Assembly (NCBI GenBank): GCA_003169695.1
Contig: PNAS01000021.1
Span: 11,861 to 75,860, forward strand
Reading direction: 5' to 3'
Length of the DNA: 64,000 nt
Source: Spartobacteria bacterium
GTDB taxonomy: Bacteria > Verrucomicrobiota > Verrucomicrobiia > Chthoniobacterales > UBA10450
The notes under the pieces: generated by a model
The model's database searches: none
Told to the model about the DNA's origin: nothing
The model's input: the letters and a program-made list of their open reading frames with translations, nothing else
Made by a program: the position numbers and the translations under genes
Part shown: in pieces, positions 7,152 to 17,084 of the stretch
How positions within the stretch are numbered: position 1 is the first letter of the stretch
How the letters are laid out: every line of letters begins with the position of its first letter

Positions 7152-10100
7152 GTGGGTTCAAAGACCGCCGAAAAGCCATGCGTCACCGCTCCTCCTGACC
7201 CGCCTGAGGCGGGCCGCATCGAGATTCGCGGCGCGTGCCAAAACAACCTGAAAGGGATCGATCTCGATCTCCCGCTCGGAAAGTTAACCGTCGTTACCGG
7301 GCCCAGCGGCAGCGGCAAATCGAGTCTGGCTTTCGACACGATCTACGCGGAAGGCCAACGCCGTTACGTGGAGACCTTCAGTCCATACATGCGGCAGTTC
7401 CTCGACCGTATGGACAAGCCGCGCGTCGACGAAATCCGGGGCATTCCCCCAGCCATCGCAATCGAGCAGGCGAACCCGGTGAAAAGCTCGCGTTCCACCG
7501 TCGGCACGATGACGGAGATCAACGACTACCTGAAACTCTTGATGCCGCGCATCGCCCGCGCCTTTTGTCCCGGCTGCGGCCGCGAGATCCGCCCCGAAAC
7601 CGCGCGCTCGATCGCGGACGACGTTGTGCGCGAGTTCGCCGGCGAAACGGTCCTGCTCACCTTCTGGGTCGGAGTGCCGGCGAAGACCGATCCGCGCGAG
7701 TTCTTTGAATTTCTGCAGCAGCAAGGATATCTGCGCGTTTGGTTGAATGATGAAATCGTCCGTGCCGATACCGACAAAAAAGTCGGACGACTCGGCGCGC
7801 GCGTGCAGGTCGTTCAGGACCGCCTGACGATCGGAGAGGAAACACGCGCGCGCCTGGTGGAGTCGATCGAAATCGCGCTTCGATTCGGCAAAGACCGGAT
7901 CAATTTTGTCCTCCTTAAGACCAAAAAGGAATCGCCCTTCTCGACTGGCTGGCATTGCGCGCATTGCGACCTCGATATCCGCCCGCCGACTCCTGGACTC
8001 TTCAGTTTCAACAATCCGCTCGGCGCCTGTCCGACGTGCCGTGGCTTCGGCAGGACGATCGCGATCGATCTGAACCGCGCGATCCCCGATCGCAGTTTGA
8101 GCATCGCCGGCGGCGTGGTGCGCGCCTTTCAAGGCCAGCAATTTGGCGAATCGCAGAAAGACCTGCTGCGTGCCTGCGCCCGCGAAGAGATCGACGTGCG
8201 CGCACCGTTTGAGGATCTGCCAAAAGCCGATCAGGATTTTGTCATCAACGGCGAGGCGCGGGAGGCCGACACCGATGTCGAAGAGCTCGCGGAGAACGAC
8301 CGCTGGTATGGCGTGCGCGGCTTTTTCAAATGGCTGGAAAGCAAAACCTACAAAATGCACGTGCGCGTCTTGCTCAGCCGCTACCGCGCTTACACCACTT
8401 GTCCTGATTGCAGGGGCGGACGCTTTCAACCCGCTTCGCTGAACTATCGGATCGTTTCGCGCGCACGAGGCGAAACCAGGGAAACTGCGCGGACTCTGCC
8501 GGAGATCGCGCTGCTTTCCGTTGCCCATGCCCGGAAGCTTTTCGCTGATCTGGTTCTGCCGCCTAACGACTCGACCGCTGTGATGTTGCGTAGCGAAGTC
8601 GTCACGCGGCTCCGTTATTTGTGCCAGGTCGGGCTGGGCTATCTGACGCTCGATCGCTCCACGCGCACGCTCAGCGGTGGCGAAGTCCAGCGGGTGAATC
8701 TCACCACCTGTCTAGGTGCGTCGCTCGTGAACACACTTTTTGTCATGGACGAGCCAAGCGTCGGGCTTCATCCGCGTGATATCGGCCGCCTTGTGCGCGT
8801 CATGCACGATTTGCGGGACAAAGGCAACACGCTGCTCGTCGTCGAACACGAAGAAGCGATCATCCGCTCGTCCGATCACGTGATCGATATCGGCCCGGGC
8901 CGAGGCGAGCGTGGAGGTGAATTGGTTTTCACCGGAGCGCTCAATGAACTTCTGCAAGGCGCGCGCAGTGGTATTGGAAGGGAAGCCCGCGCTCCCCAAT
9001 CACTCACGCGCGATTACCTCGCAGGACGGAAAAGGATTCCAGTTCCGAAGTCGCGCCGGAAATCAACCGCTTCGATCAGAATCACCGGCGCCCGCGAGCA
9101 CAATCTCAAGAACCTCGATGTCGAAATTCCGCTCGGCATTTTCAACTGCGTCACCGGCGTTTCCGGATCTGGCAAGTCAACGCTCATTCACGAAGTTCTT
9201 TATCGGAACCTGCTTCAGGCGAAAGGACAGCCGAGTGAGCAGGAACCCGGGGCGTGCAAGTCGGTCACTGGCGCGCACCGCATCGACGACGTGGTGATGG
9301 TCGATCAATCGATGCTCGCGCGCACACCACGTTCGACGCCGATTCTTTATCTCGGGCTCTACGATCGTGTTCGCGAGCTTTTCGCCGCGCAACCGGAAGC
9401 GATGGCGCAAGGACTGACAGCGAGTGCGTTCTCCTTTAACTCCGGCAGCGGTCGCTGCGAGCGTTGTTGCGGCACCGGCTTCGAAAAGATCGAGATGCAA
9501 TTCCTGAGCGATCTTTACGTGCGTTGCGCCGAGTGCGAAGGGCGCCGCTTTCAGCCACATGTCCTGCGCGTGAAACTGCACGAGAAGTCAATTCACGACA
9601 TCCTCCAATTGACCGTCAATGAAGCGATCCAGTTTTTCGCGCAGATTGGCGAATCCGAGAAGCTCGGCTGTCCGCTCGACGTTCTGGACGAGGTCGGCCT
9701 CGGTTATCTGCGACTCGGTCAGCCTTTGAACACGCTTTCCGGCGGCGAATCGCAGCGGCTTAAACTCGTCCGGCATCTGGCGGACGAAAGTGCCGACACG
9801 AAGCAGAATGGCTCCGCCCGCGGCAATCTCCTTATCTTCGACGAACCGACGACGGGGTTGCATTTCGACGATGTCGCGATGCTGGTGAAGCTGTTTCAAC
9901 GACTCGTTGAAGCCGGCAACACCATCATCGTGGTCGAGCACAATCTCGAGGTCATCAAGTGCGCCGATTGGGTGATTGATCTCGGGCCTGAGGCTGGCGA
10001 CGAAGGCGGAAAACTCGTCGCCGGCGGAACTCCGGAGGCTGTGGCGCGGGTAGATGCGTCGCATACGGGCATGTTCCTGCGCGAAGTGTTGCGGAAGGTT

Positions 10101-12884
10101 CACGGCATCCTGCCGCGAAGCCTTCAGGCCCGATACGAATTGGACGATTCTGATTTGGCTTTGCGCGCGGCGGAAGAACCGTCCCGCAAGGCGCAGGGCG
10201 GAACGGGCTGGAAGCCCGCGCTCCCCAACGGACATCGCAACGCGGCGAATAACGCCATCCGCATTCATGGCGCTCGCGAACACAATTTGAAGAATATCTC
10301 GCTTGATATTCCGCGGGACAAAATGGTGATCATCACCGGCCTCAGCGGTTCCGGAAAATCGACCGTCGCGTTCGATATTCTGTTCGCAGAAGGGCAGCGC
10401 CGCTTTCTCGACAGCATGTCGCCGTACGCGCGTCAATTCGTCGAGCAACTCGAAAAACCGGACGTCGATCTCGTTGAAGGCGTACCGCCAAGCATTGCGA
10501 TCGAACAACGTGTCACACGCGGTGGCGGCAAATCTACCGTCGCCACTGTGACCGAGGTTTACCATTTTCTCCGGCTCCTTTTCGCCAAAACCGGAACGCA
10601 GTTCTGCCCCGATTGTGATCTCCCGGTCGAGAAACAAAGTCTGGCCGCGATCGTAAAACAACTGGAGACCGCGGTGAAGCGCGGCCCGCTCAAGGTTCTG
10701 GCGCCACTGGTCAAAGCACGCAAAGGATTTCACACGGACGTCGCGCGCTGGGCGGAGCGGCAGGGCTTCGACACGCTTTTTGTCGATGGAGTGCTCGTGC
10801 CGATCGCTCAGTTCCGAAAACTCGAGCGCTTCAAGGAACACACTATCGACGTCGTGGTCGGAGCGATCGATGCGAAACGAATTTTGAAAGCGCGGAATTT
10901 GGTCCAGCGCGCGCTCGATATCGGCCGCGGCACCGCGCACCTGCTCGACGCGAAACACCGCCTCACGGTCATGAGCACGGAGATGAGCTGCCCGGGGTGC
11001 GGACGCGCCTTTGAAGAACTCGATCCTCGCTTATTCTCATTCAATTCGCCGCACGGCGCCTGCCAAGAATGCGGCGGTTTCGGCGAAATTTGGAATCGCG
11101 CCAAGCAAACGGGCACGGAGGATACCGGCGATTCCGTTCTGGAAAATGAGCTGGCCGCGGATCGCGAATTCGAGTGGGTCGATGAAGACGCGGCGGCACC
11201 CTGCCCGGCGTGTCACGGATCACGCCTGAATCCGATCGCGCGGCACGTGCGGCTGCAGAATCAGACGATCGATAATTTCACTGCTCTTTCGGCCGGCGAA
11301 TCGTTGCAGTTGATCGGCAAGCTTCGTTTTCGCGGCAACCAGAAAACCGTGGCCGACGATCTCGTTCCGGAAATTTCGCAGCGTCTTCGGTTTATGGAAA
11401 ACGTTGGGCTCGGTTATCTCGCGCTCGGACGTTCCGCGAAAACTCTCAGCGGTGGCGAGTCGCAGAGAATTCGTCTCGCGGCGCAGCTCGGCTCGAATTT
11501 ACGCGGCGTTCTTTACGTTCTGGATGAGCCAACGATCGGTCTCCATCCGCGCGATAATCTTCGACTGCTCGAGACCCTGACGGCGCTACGAGAGAAAGGA
11601 AACTCGCTCGTGATTGTCGAGCACGACGAGGCGACGATGCGCCGCGCCGATCATATTATCGATCTCGGTCCAGGCGCGGGGATGCACGGCGGCGAAGTCG
11701 TCGTGCAAGGGACACTGGGCGACATCCAAAGGCACGCGAGCTCGGAGACGGGCCGTTGCCTGAAAAATCCTTTGTGTCATCCCACGCGAAAGACGCGGCG
11801 TTCGTTAGGCGAGGTCGAGCGATGGATCGAGATTCGCGGAGCGCATGCGCACAATCTCAAAAACGTCGACGTGCGTTTTCCGGTCGGCCGGCTCTCGGTC
11901 ATCACCGGCATCTCTGGCTCTGGAAAATCGACGCTGATGCGTTCGGTTCTGCTGCCGGCGGTGAAGGAACGTTTGACAAAGGAACCGGGCAAACAGCGGG
12001 AATTATTCTCAGCGATCACCGGTGCCGACTCTTTCGAGACTGTCTACGAAGTGGATCAGTCGCCGATCGGGAAGACGTCGCGCTCCACGCCGGCGACTTA
12101 CATCAAAGTTTTCGACGAGATTCGCAAGCTCTATGGCCAACTGCCGGTGTCGCGCGTGCGCGGGTATTCGGCGAGCCGCTTTTCCTTCAACGCGGAAGGC
12201 GGCCGTTGCGAAACGTGCAGCGGCCAGGGCGCCATCAAGCTGGAAATGAGTTTTCTGCCGAGCAGTTATGTGCCGTGCGAGGACTGCGGCGGCCGTCGCT
12301 ATAATCCGCAGACCCTCGAAGTGCTCTACAATGAAAGGAGCATTGGCGATGTCATGGAGATGACGATCGAGCAGGCCGCCACGTTCTTCGCCACGAACCA
12401 GAAGATTGCGCGCCCCCTTTCGCTCCTGGTCGATACCGGATTGGGATATTTAAAGCTGGGACAGCCGAGTCCGACGCTGAGTGGCGGTGAAGCGCAACGG
12501 TTGAAGCTCGCGACGGAGCTAACGCGCGGAATCGCGCGTGCGCAGAACGAGCGCATTCGCAAGATGCGCAAACCGAAATCGACGCTCTATCTCCTCGAGG
12601 AGCCGACGATTGGCCTTCACATGGCGGACGTGGAGTTGCTCTTGAAAGTGCTGCACCGGCTCGTGGATGAAGGCAACACGGTGATCGTAATCGAGCATAA
12701 TCTCAGCATCATCGCGGAAGCTGATTATATCGTGGATATCGGACCGGAGGCTGGGGTGGGTGGCGGGGAAATTGTTGCGACCGGTACGCCTGAAGAAGTC
12801 GCGAAGAGTCGAATCAGCCGAACGGCACCGTTCTTGCGCGATGTGTTGGAAGTGACGCGCCACAGCGTGTCATCCCGAGCATAG
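7152..12884 (+). CDS. uvrA: Double-length excinuclease ABC subunit UvrA
   Basis: UvrA is the damage-sensing ATPase of nucleotide excision repair. This protein has 1910 residues, twice the usual length, and holds two complete UvrA units in tandem. Four Walker A loops are seen (GPSGSGKSS near 50, GVSGSGKST near 670, GLSGSGKST near 1063, GISGSGKST near 1586), with four LSGGExQR signatures. Walker B regions read [33 protein letters not shown] and [11 protein letters not shown]; the last has Glu for the usual Asp. Both C-terminal zinc fingers are intact (CERCCGTG...CAECEG and CETCSGQG...CEDCGG). Chlamydiae have the same tandem form. The start is GTG. Repeat-derived sequence fills the linkers and the C-terminus. 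Confidence 0.96.
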   Translation: MGSKTAEKPCVTAPPDPPEAGRIEIRGACQNNLKGIDLDLPLGKLTVVTGPSGSGKSSLAFDTIYAEGQRRYVETFSPYMRQFLDRMDKPRVDEIRGIPPAIAIEQANPVKSSRSTVGTMTEINDYLKLLMPRIARAFCPGCGREIRPETARSIADDVVREFAGETVLLTFWVGVPAKTDPREFFEFLQQQGYLRVWLNDEIVRADTDKKVGRLGARVQVVQDRLTIGEETRARLVESIEIALRFGKDRINFVLLKTKKESPFSTGWHCAHCDLDIRPPTPGLFSFNNPLGACPTCRGFGRTIAIDLNRAIPDRSLSIAGGVVRAFQGQQFGESQKDLLRACAREEIDVRAPFEDLPKADQDFVINGEAREADTDVEELAENDRWYGVRGFFKWLESKTYKMHVRVLLSRYRAYTTCPDCRGGRFQPASLNYRIVSRARGETRETARTLPEIALLSVAHARKLFADLVLPPNDSTAVMLRSEVVTRLRYLCQVGLGYLTLDRSTRTLSGGEVQRVNLTTCLGASLVNTLFVMDEPSVGLHPRDIGRLVRVMHDLRDKGNTLLVVEHEEAIIRSSDHVIDIGPGRGERGGELVFTGALNELLQGARSGIGREARAPQSLTRDYLAGRKRIPVPKSRRKSTASIRITGAREHNLKNLDVEIPLGIFNCVTGVSGSGKSTLIHEVLYRNLLQAKGQPSEQEPGACKSVTGAHRIDDVVMVDQSMLARTPRSTPILYLGLYDRVRELFAAQPEAMAQGLTASAFSFNSGSGRCERCCGTGFEKIEMQFLSDLYVRCAECEGRRFQPHVLRVKLHEKSIHDILQLTVNEAIQFFAQIGESEKLGCPLDVLDEVGLGYLRLGQPLNTLSGGESQRLKLVRHLADESADTKQNGSARGNLLIFDEPTTGLHFDDVAMLVKLFQRLVEAGNTIIVVEHNLEVIKCADWVIDLGPEAGDEGGKLVAGGTPEAVARVDASHTGMFLREVLRKVHGILPRSLQARYELDDSDLALRAAEEPSRKAQGGTGWKPALPNGHRNAANNAIRIHGAREHNLKNISLDIPRDKMVIITGLSGSGKSTVAFDILFAEGQRRFLDSMSPYARQFVEQLEKPDVDLVEGVPPSIAIEQRVTRGGGKSTVATVTEVYHFLRLLFAKTGTQFCPDCDLPVEKQSLAAIVKQLETAVKRGPLKVLAPLVKARKGFHTDVARWAERQGFDTLFVDGVLVPIAQFRKLERFKEHTIDVVVGAIDAKRILKARNLVQRALDIGRGTAHLLDAKHRLTVMSTEMSCPGCGRAFEELDPRLFSFNSPHGACQECGGFGEIWNRAKQTGTEDTGDSVLENELAADREFEWVDEDAAAPCPACHGSRLNPIARHVRLQNQTIDNFTALSAGESLQLIGKLRFRGNQKTVADDLVPEISQRLRFMENVGLGYLALGRSAKTLSGGESQRIRLAAQLGSNLRGVLYVLDEPTIGLHPRDNLRLLETLTALREKGNSLVIVEHDEATMRRADHIIDLGPGAGMHGGEVVVQGTLGDIQRHASSETGRCLKNPLCHPTRKTRRSLGEVERWIEIRGAHAHNLKNVDVRFPVGRLSVITGISGSGKSTLMRSVLLPAVKERLTKEPGKQRELFSAITGADSFETVYEVDQSPIGKTSRSTPATYIKVFDEIRKLYGQLPVSRVRGYSASRFSFNAEGGRCETCSGQGAIKLEMSFLPSSYVPCEDCGGRRYNPQTLEVLYNERSIGDVMEMTIEQAATFFATNQKIARPLSLLVDTGLGYLKLGQPSPTLSGGEAQRLKLATELTRGIARAQNERIRKMRKPKSTLYLLEEPTIGLHMADVELLLKVLHRLVDEGNTVIVIEHNLSIIAEADYIVDIGPEAGVGGGEIVATGTPEEVAKSRISRTAPFLRDVLEVTRHSVSSRA
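8970..8998 (+). repeat. Dispersed repeat, family 2, inside uvrA
   Basis: An in-frame copy of a GGAAGCCCGCGCTCCCCA element sits in the linker before the second ATPase module of UvrA. A second copy lies at 10199. Confidence 0.65.
10199..10228 (+). repeat. Dispersed repeat, family 2, inside uvrA
   Basis: GGGCTGGAAGCCCGCGCTCC is read in frame as GWKPALP at the junction of the two UvrA units. It is more complete than the copy at 8970. Confidence 0.7.
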
Positions 12885-12893
12885 CGAGGGACT
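12868..12893 (+). repeat. Dispersed repeat, family 1, supplying the uvrA stop codon
   Basis: TGTCATCCCGAGCATAGCGA with the bases after it includes the last codons (VSSRA) and TAG stop of uvrA. With the inverted copy at 12949 it could form a hairpin between uvrA and lgt. Confidence 0.7.
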
Positions 12894-12948
12894 TCTCAAC
12901 TACGAAATGAGCGCATTCCATTTCCCGCGTGACGCAATTTCCAAGAGA

Positions 12949-12983
12949 GAGGTCCCTGGCCGTCTGCGCGGCTCGGGATGACA
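12949..12983 (-). repeat. Dispersed repeat, family 1 (inverted)
   Basis: Near-consensus inverted copy (read on + as GAGGTCCCTGGCCGTCTGCG, then CGGCTCGGGATGACA) in the uvrA-lgt gap. Confidence 0.75.
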
Positions 12984-13038
12984 GAGCGTCGCGTTTTTAT
13001 TGCCGCTCGCGTGAAGATCGCTGAGTATCGCTCGCCGC

Positions 13039-13977
13039 ATGCTCTCCTATTACCTCCACAATCTCGATCCGTTTATCTTCAGACTCTGGGATAATGTCGG
13101 CCCGCGTTGGTACGGCATGGCATACGTGCTCGCGTTCGTTTGCGGTTTCGTGCTGTTGAGCTGGCTGTCCAAGCGCGGCTACCTGGATCTGAGCCAATCC
13201 GCCGTCGGCGACTTCGTTACCTGGGTGGCGCTTTTCGGAGTGATGGTCGGCGGCCGTCTTGGTTACGTCATTTTTTATAGGCCCGAAATGCTCCGCGAGC
13301 CGCTCTCCATATTGCGTGTTTGGGAAGGCGGAATGTCGAGTCACGGAGGAATGCTCGGGGTGGTGCTGTTCTCGCTCTACTACGCGCGCCGGCATAAGAT
13401 TTCGTGGACGAACCTCGGTGACAATCTGGTGGTCGCCGTGCCGATAGGTTTATTTCTTGGCCGCTGCGCTAATTTCATCAATGGCGAACTTTACGGCCGA
13501 ATCGCAAGCGTCGCGTGGGCGATGCAGTTTCCGAAAGAATTACTCGAGCCGGCGAATGCTGCGGAAGCCGAGCGCGCGCTCGCCGCCTGCCAGCAAGTCG
13601 ATCCGTCTCTAAGTTCTCCCGAAGCGATCGTTGAGGCGGTGCGGAGAAATCCGCAGATCGCAACAGTTTTGCGCGGGATCCTCACACCCCGGCATCCTTC
13701 GCAGCTTTACGAGGCGCTTCTCGAAGGGATCGTATTGTTTGCGATCTTGTGGTTTGTGCGCACTCGCGCGCGCACACCAAACGGTTTCCTGACGGGACTA
13801 TTCATGATCTGCTATGCGATCTTCCGGATCGTTGTGGAATATTTCCGGGAACCGGACGCGCCTTTGATTGGCTCATTTACGCGCGGCCAATTTTTCTCAT
13901 TTTTCGTCGTCGCCCTTGGGATCGGCTTCATTGTAGTCGCGAAACGGCGCCTGACGTATCCGCGGCAAGAAAGGTAG
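13039..13977 (+). CDS. lgt: Prolipoprotein diacylglyceryl transferase
   Basis: Lgt transfers diacylglycerol from phosphatidylglycerol to the lipobox cysteine of prolipoproteins, the first step of lipoprotein maturation, in the inner membrane. The 312-residue protein has about seven membrane helices. It shows the family signatures RWYGMAYVLAF, GVMVGGRLGYVIFY, EGGMSSHGGMLG (catalytic His), the Lgt signature GRCANFINGELYGR and HPSQLYEALLEG. A loop of about 50 residues before HPSQLYE is longer than in E. coli. It is a single-gene unit after uvrA, followed closely by the ExbB-like gene. Confidence 0.95.
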   Translation: MLSYYLHNLDPFIFRLWDNVGPRWYGMAYVLAFVCGFVLLSWLSKRGYLDLSQSAVGDFVTWVALFGVMVGGRLGYVIFYRPEMLREPLSILRVWEGGMSSHGGMLGVVLFSLYYARRHKISWTNLGDNLVVAVPIGLFLGRCANFINGELYGRIASVAWAMQFPKELLEPANAAEAERALAACQQVDPSLSSPEAIVEAVRRNPQIATVLRGILTPRHPSQLYEALLEGIVLFAILWFVRTRARTPNGFLTGLFMICYAIFRIVVEYFREPDAPLIGSFTRGQFFSFFVVALGIGFIVVAKRRLTYPRQER

Positions 13978-14047
13978 GGACGGTTTTCCGAAGTCCGACT
14001 TTCCCTTTCCCGGAAAGTCCGGTATTACTCCAGGCAAGCTGGCGCAC

Positions 14048-14803
14048 ATGCTACTTCCGAAGATTCTCGCGGCTGGCGGTCTTCTCTTCGCGTTCGAACA
14101 CTCGACTGTCGCCGGCAAGATCGTTCTCGCGCTGCTTGGCATCGTCTCCATTTTCAGCTGGTCGATCATGATCACGAAGTTGCGCGTGATTCAGTTCGCG
14201 CGAAAACAGACGGCGCGATTTCGCTCGGCCTTCCGGAAAGACCGGCAACCGCTGCGCTTGTTTGAGAATCATGCGCGATTTCCGGGCGCGCCCCTCTTCA
14301 ATGTCTACCGTGCCGGCTGCGAGGAAATGACTTTTCAGCTGCTCGGCTCGGCGGAAGTGGATGAAACATTTCGCGCGCGGCTCGGGATCGCAGACAAAAT
14401 CACGCCTGCGCAAATGCACGCCGTGAATGCCGCGATGGAGCGGGCGGTGGGTGAGGCCGCGCTCGGGCTGGAGTCGCAAATGATCCTGCTCGCGACCGCC
14501 GTGAGCGGCTCGCCGTTCCTGGGATTGCTCGGAACGGTCTGGGGCGTGATGGACACGTTCACGGATGTTGCGGTCGCGGGCTCACCGAATCTGGCGACGA
14601 TGGCGCCCGGTGTTTCGGGTGCGTTGATTACGACGGTCACGGCTCTCTGCGTCGCGATCCCGGCGATGTTCGGTTACAATTTTCTCGTCACCAGTATTCG
14701 CGGGATGATTGTGGAGATGGATAACTTCGCCGCGGAGCTGGCATCGGAGTTTGAGCACAAATACGTGGATCACAATGCGCGTGATCCAGAGTTTCGCCGA
14801 TGA
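14048..14803 (+). CDS. ExbB/TolQ-family proton channel protein
   Basis: A 251-residue inner-membrane protein of the MotA/TolQ/ExbB family, which forms the proton-driven motor that energises TonB or TolA. There is one N-terminal helix (about 20-42) and a C-terminal pair carrying the family core SPFLGLLGTVWGVMDTF and GVSGALITTVTALCVAIPAM. It is followed by exbD-like and tonB-like genes in the same direction, giving a three-gene energy-transduction operon. Whether it serves Tol-Pal or TonB-dependent uptake cannot be decided, since no tolB, pal or receptor gene is adjacent. Confidence 0.92.
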   Translation: MLLPKILAAGGLLFAFEHSTVAGKIVLALLGIVSIFSWSIMITKLRVIQFARKQTARFRSAFRKDRQPLRLFENHARFPGAPLFNVYRAGCEEMTFQLLGSAEVDETFRARLGIADKITPAQMHAVNAAMERAVGEAALGLESQMILLATAVSGSPFLGLLGTVWGVMDTFTDVAVAGSPNLATMAPGVSGALITTVTALCVAIPAMFGYNFLVTSIRGMIVEMDNFAAELASEFEHKYVDHNARDPEFRR

Positions 14804-14850
14804 GCACAGAAGAGGGGAAGCGTCCAACGCCTAACTCGGAGAGCTGAGAC

Positions 14851-15267
14851 ATGCGCCGCTACTCCCAACGACAGAGTCTGTCCACCCTCTCCGAAATCAA
14901 CATCACACCTCTGCTCGACCTGGCATTCGTCCTGTTGATCATTTTTATGATCACCACACCACTGTTGGAAAACAGCGTGAGTTTGGTCATCCCATCAAGT
15001 GGCGCGGCGAACGCACCAGTCAATCCGGCGCAGGTCCAGACGATTTCCATCGATCGTCAGGAGACGATCCGGTTCAACAACGAACTGGTCGATACTCAGA
15101 CACTCGTCGCACGACTCACGGAATTGAAACGAGCGAATCCGGATGTGGCTGTCGTCATTCGTCCCGATCGCGAGCTGCCGGTGCAGAGGTTGATCGCGTT
15201 GATGGATGCTTTGCAACGCGCGCAAATCACGAAAGTGGGCATTGCGACGAAAGCTGAAACGAAATAG
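14851..15267 (+). CDS. ExbD/TolR-family protein
   Basis: A 138-residue single-helix protein. The N-terminal cytosolic stretch LSEINITPLLDLAFVLLIIF carries the conserved, functionally essential Asp of ExbD/TolR in the membrane helix. The rest is the periplasmic domain, ending in DALQRAQITKVGIAT. It lies 47 bases after the exbB-like gene and three bases before the next gene, so co-transcription is almost certain. It partners ExbB/TolQ in the proton channel. Confidence 0.93.
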   Translation: MRRYSQRQSLSTLSEINITPLLDLAFVLLIIFMITTPLLENSVSLVIPSSGAANAPVNPAQVQTISIDRQETIRFNNELVDTQTLVARLTELKRANPDVAVVIRPDRELPVQRLIALMDALQRAQITKVGIATKAETK

Positions 15268-15270
15268 TCG

Positions 15271-16143
15271 ATGCCGCGAGACGCACGCTTTTGGCGCAAC
15301 GTCACGATCATCGCGGTCGCTCACCTCGCAATTATTATCGGGCTCGTTCGTTGGAGCCGCGAGACGCGAAAAGTGAACCTGCAGAGCATTGTGTGGATGA
15401 GCGGTGAAGTCGCCGCGATTAGCCCACCGTCGCGGGCTGAGACTGCGAGTGAGGCAAATCCTCCGCCGGAAGTCCCCCCGTCCGCGCCCGACAAACAAAA
15501 CGAGCCGCCCCTCCAGACCTCCGCGACGAGCGACATACAGCTATCGACTCCTACTCCCTCGCGAACTCCAGTCGCTTCGCCGTCTACGAAGCGGACCGTC
15601 ACATCGACGCCCATTCCGAAAGCGTCAGCGAAACCCACGGCAAAGCCGACGCCCAAATCGACACCGAAGAAACCTGTAGAGGCAAAAACCGCGCCGAAGC
15701 CTTCGCCGAAAAAGAGCGCCACGCCGTCGGAGCAGGAAAAGAAAAACGACGAAGCCCGGAAGGAGTCGGTGAAGGTCGCGCCCGCCAACGCGGAACGCGC
15801 AGGTGAAAAATCGGGCTCAACGGAAACCAGCGGGGCGGCACGATCCTCGGAATTCAGCTGGTACGGAAAAATGCTGCACGACCGATTTTACAGCGAATGG
15901 ATCCAGCCAACGACCAGCGTCGCCATCGGAGCCAAGATGTCCGTGCTGGTCAGAATTCGCATCGAGAAGGATGGCCGCGTCTCGAAGTTCACCATCATGA
16001 GACCCTCCGGCAATGTGGTGGTGGATGAATCAGTCACTGCGGTTGCGAAGCGGGTGACGCAAGTTGATCCGCTGCCAAAGGGCCTTGGTGGCGGCGCCTA
16101 CTACGAGGTGAATATCAACTTCGAGTTAAACCCTGAACAGTAG
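15271..16143 (+). CDS. TonB/TolA-like energy transducer
   Basis: A 290-residue protein built as a TonB-type transducer: one N-terminal membrane anchor (about residues 11-28), a long Pro/Ala/Lys/Thr-rich periplasmic spacer (about 45-185), and a C-terminal domain from WYGKMLHDRFYSEW to the end with VLVRIRIEKDGRVSKF, the beta-strand pattern of the TonB C-terminal fold. It would couple the ExbB/ExbD motor to an outer-membrane receptor or to Tol functions. The start ATG follows the exbD stop by three bases. Confidence 0.88.
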   Translation: MPRDARFWRNVTIIAVAHLAIIIGLVRWSRETRKVNLQSIVWMSGEVAAISPPSRAETASEANPPPEVPPSAPDKQNEPPLQTSATSDIQLSTPTPSRTPVASPSTKRTVTSTPIPKASAKPTAKPTPKSTPKKPVEAKTAPKPSPKKSATPSEQEKKNDEARKESVKVAPANAERAGEKSGSTETSGAARSSEFSWYGKMLHDRFYSEWIQPTTSVAIGAKMSVLVRIRIEKDGRVSKFTIMRPSGNVVVDESVTAVAKRVTQVDPLPKGLGGGAYYEVNINFELNPEQ

Positions 16144-16410
16144 ATTACCAAAGCGTTGACCAAAAAATTCGAACAGATTCGCAGCGCCGACTGCGTGGTC
16201 GGTCGGCCGTTTCCATTATGCCACCGCCTCGCGGCTGCTGGGCAGCGGAATCCGTCCCACTTCGGCTCGTATTGCCAGTTTTCGCCGACGGGAATTTCAT
16301 CGATGGAACGCCTCCATCGGCGGGAGCGGGAGCTTTAGTGAAAGCGGCATGATTGTATAGGTAGGGATGCATCTCCAAGGGATCCGTCGAATTTGCTTTG
16401 CGCCGGTACA
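16144..16410. other. Intergenic stretch with no supported gene
   Basis: Only weak overlapping frames are present on both strands; none looks like a protein. It separates two convergent transcription units. Confidence 0.6.
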
Positions 16411-17061
16411 TCAAGAAGTCGGACGTTTCCGAGAAACGTCCCTACCTGTATATCTTCGCGGCTCAAGTTTAGCCGGACGTTTTCCTTTTCGGACCGCACC
16501 GGCTACCGAGATGTACGGCAGTTCCATGCGATCGACCGCGCAGCGCTGCAATAGTCCGCCGCGACTCATGTCCCCGCGCCCAACGAAATCTGCCGGAAAG
16601 CGAAGCCGTTTCCCAAAATGCGCGAGGAGAATATCGACATATTTTCCGGTGGCAACGCTTCCGAGCAGGACGACTTCGCAATCCGCCGTCAATTCCTTGG
16701 CCAGCTTCTTCACGTCGCGCTCGAGCGGCCTGCGATAACGAGGATCATCTTCGTCTATGTCCACCGTGCCGAAGTCGCGAAGATCCTCGATCCCGATCCG
16801 TGTCGCGGCGGGGACCAGGCCGCGATTGGGCGTGATGACAAGCACGCCGGATATCTTGGGCACCGGTTGCGCGAAAACATTCGCGTAAGCGAGTTTTCCG
16901 CGAAAATAGAGGCCGCTCAGAAAAGCAAAGACTTCGCCGAGGGTCGGACGGTTTTCGCCGCGCAACCGCCGCGCGAGCTCAAACTGCGCCCGCTCGCTCA
17001 TGATCATGCGTGCGCGCTGGCCGCCTGCATAAGCGGGCGACAAGAGGAAAATGCGCCTCAT
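16411..17061 (-). CDS. Conserved hypothetical protein, possible nucleotide-binding fold
   Basis: A 216-residue soluble protein that I do not assign to a family. It begins RRIFLLSPAYAGGQRARMI, has an acidic centre (GTVDIDEDDPRYRRPLERD), then CEVVLLGSVATGKYVDILL and FPADFVGRGDMSRGGLLQRC. The strand-turn-helix with GSVATGKY and the late GRGDMSRGG suggest a Rossmann-like or sugar-nucleotide-processing fold, but this is inference. The last dozen residues (DVSRKRPTS) come from a dispersed palindromic repeat at 16421-16447 and are unlikely to matter for function. Confidence 0.75.
   Translation of the reverse strand: MRRIFLLSPAYAGGQRARMIMSERAQFELARRLRGENRPTLGEVFAFLSGLYFRGKLAYANVFAQPVPKISGVLVITPNRGLVPAATRIGIEDLRDFGTVDIDEDDPRYRRPLERDVKKLAKELTADCEVVLLGSVATGKYVDILLAHFGKRLRFPADFVGRGDMSRGGLLQRCAVDRMELPYISVAGAVRKGKRPAKLEPRRYTGRDVSRKRPTS
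16421..16447. repeat. Palindromic repeat GGACGTTTCC-GAGAAACGTCC
   Basis: A near-perfect palindrome (GGACGTTTCCGAGAAACGTC plus C) followed by CTACC. It is read as the C-terminal codons of the gene ending at 16411. Confidence 0.65.
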
Positions 17062-17084
17062 CCGGGAGCGAAGCCAAAAGGCCG

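Noticed and set aside
7284-8528. Long minus-strand open frame opposite uvrA (414 codons)
   Set aside because: It is the antisense of strongly conserved uvrA sequence in GC-rich DNA; the composition is Arg/Ala-rich and matches no protein family.
9588-10958. Minus-strand open frame of 456 codons inside uvrA
   Set aside because: Same reason: a shadow of the real reading frame, with no ribosome site or recognisable domain.
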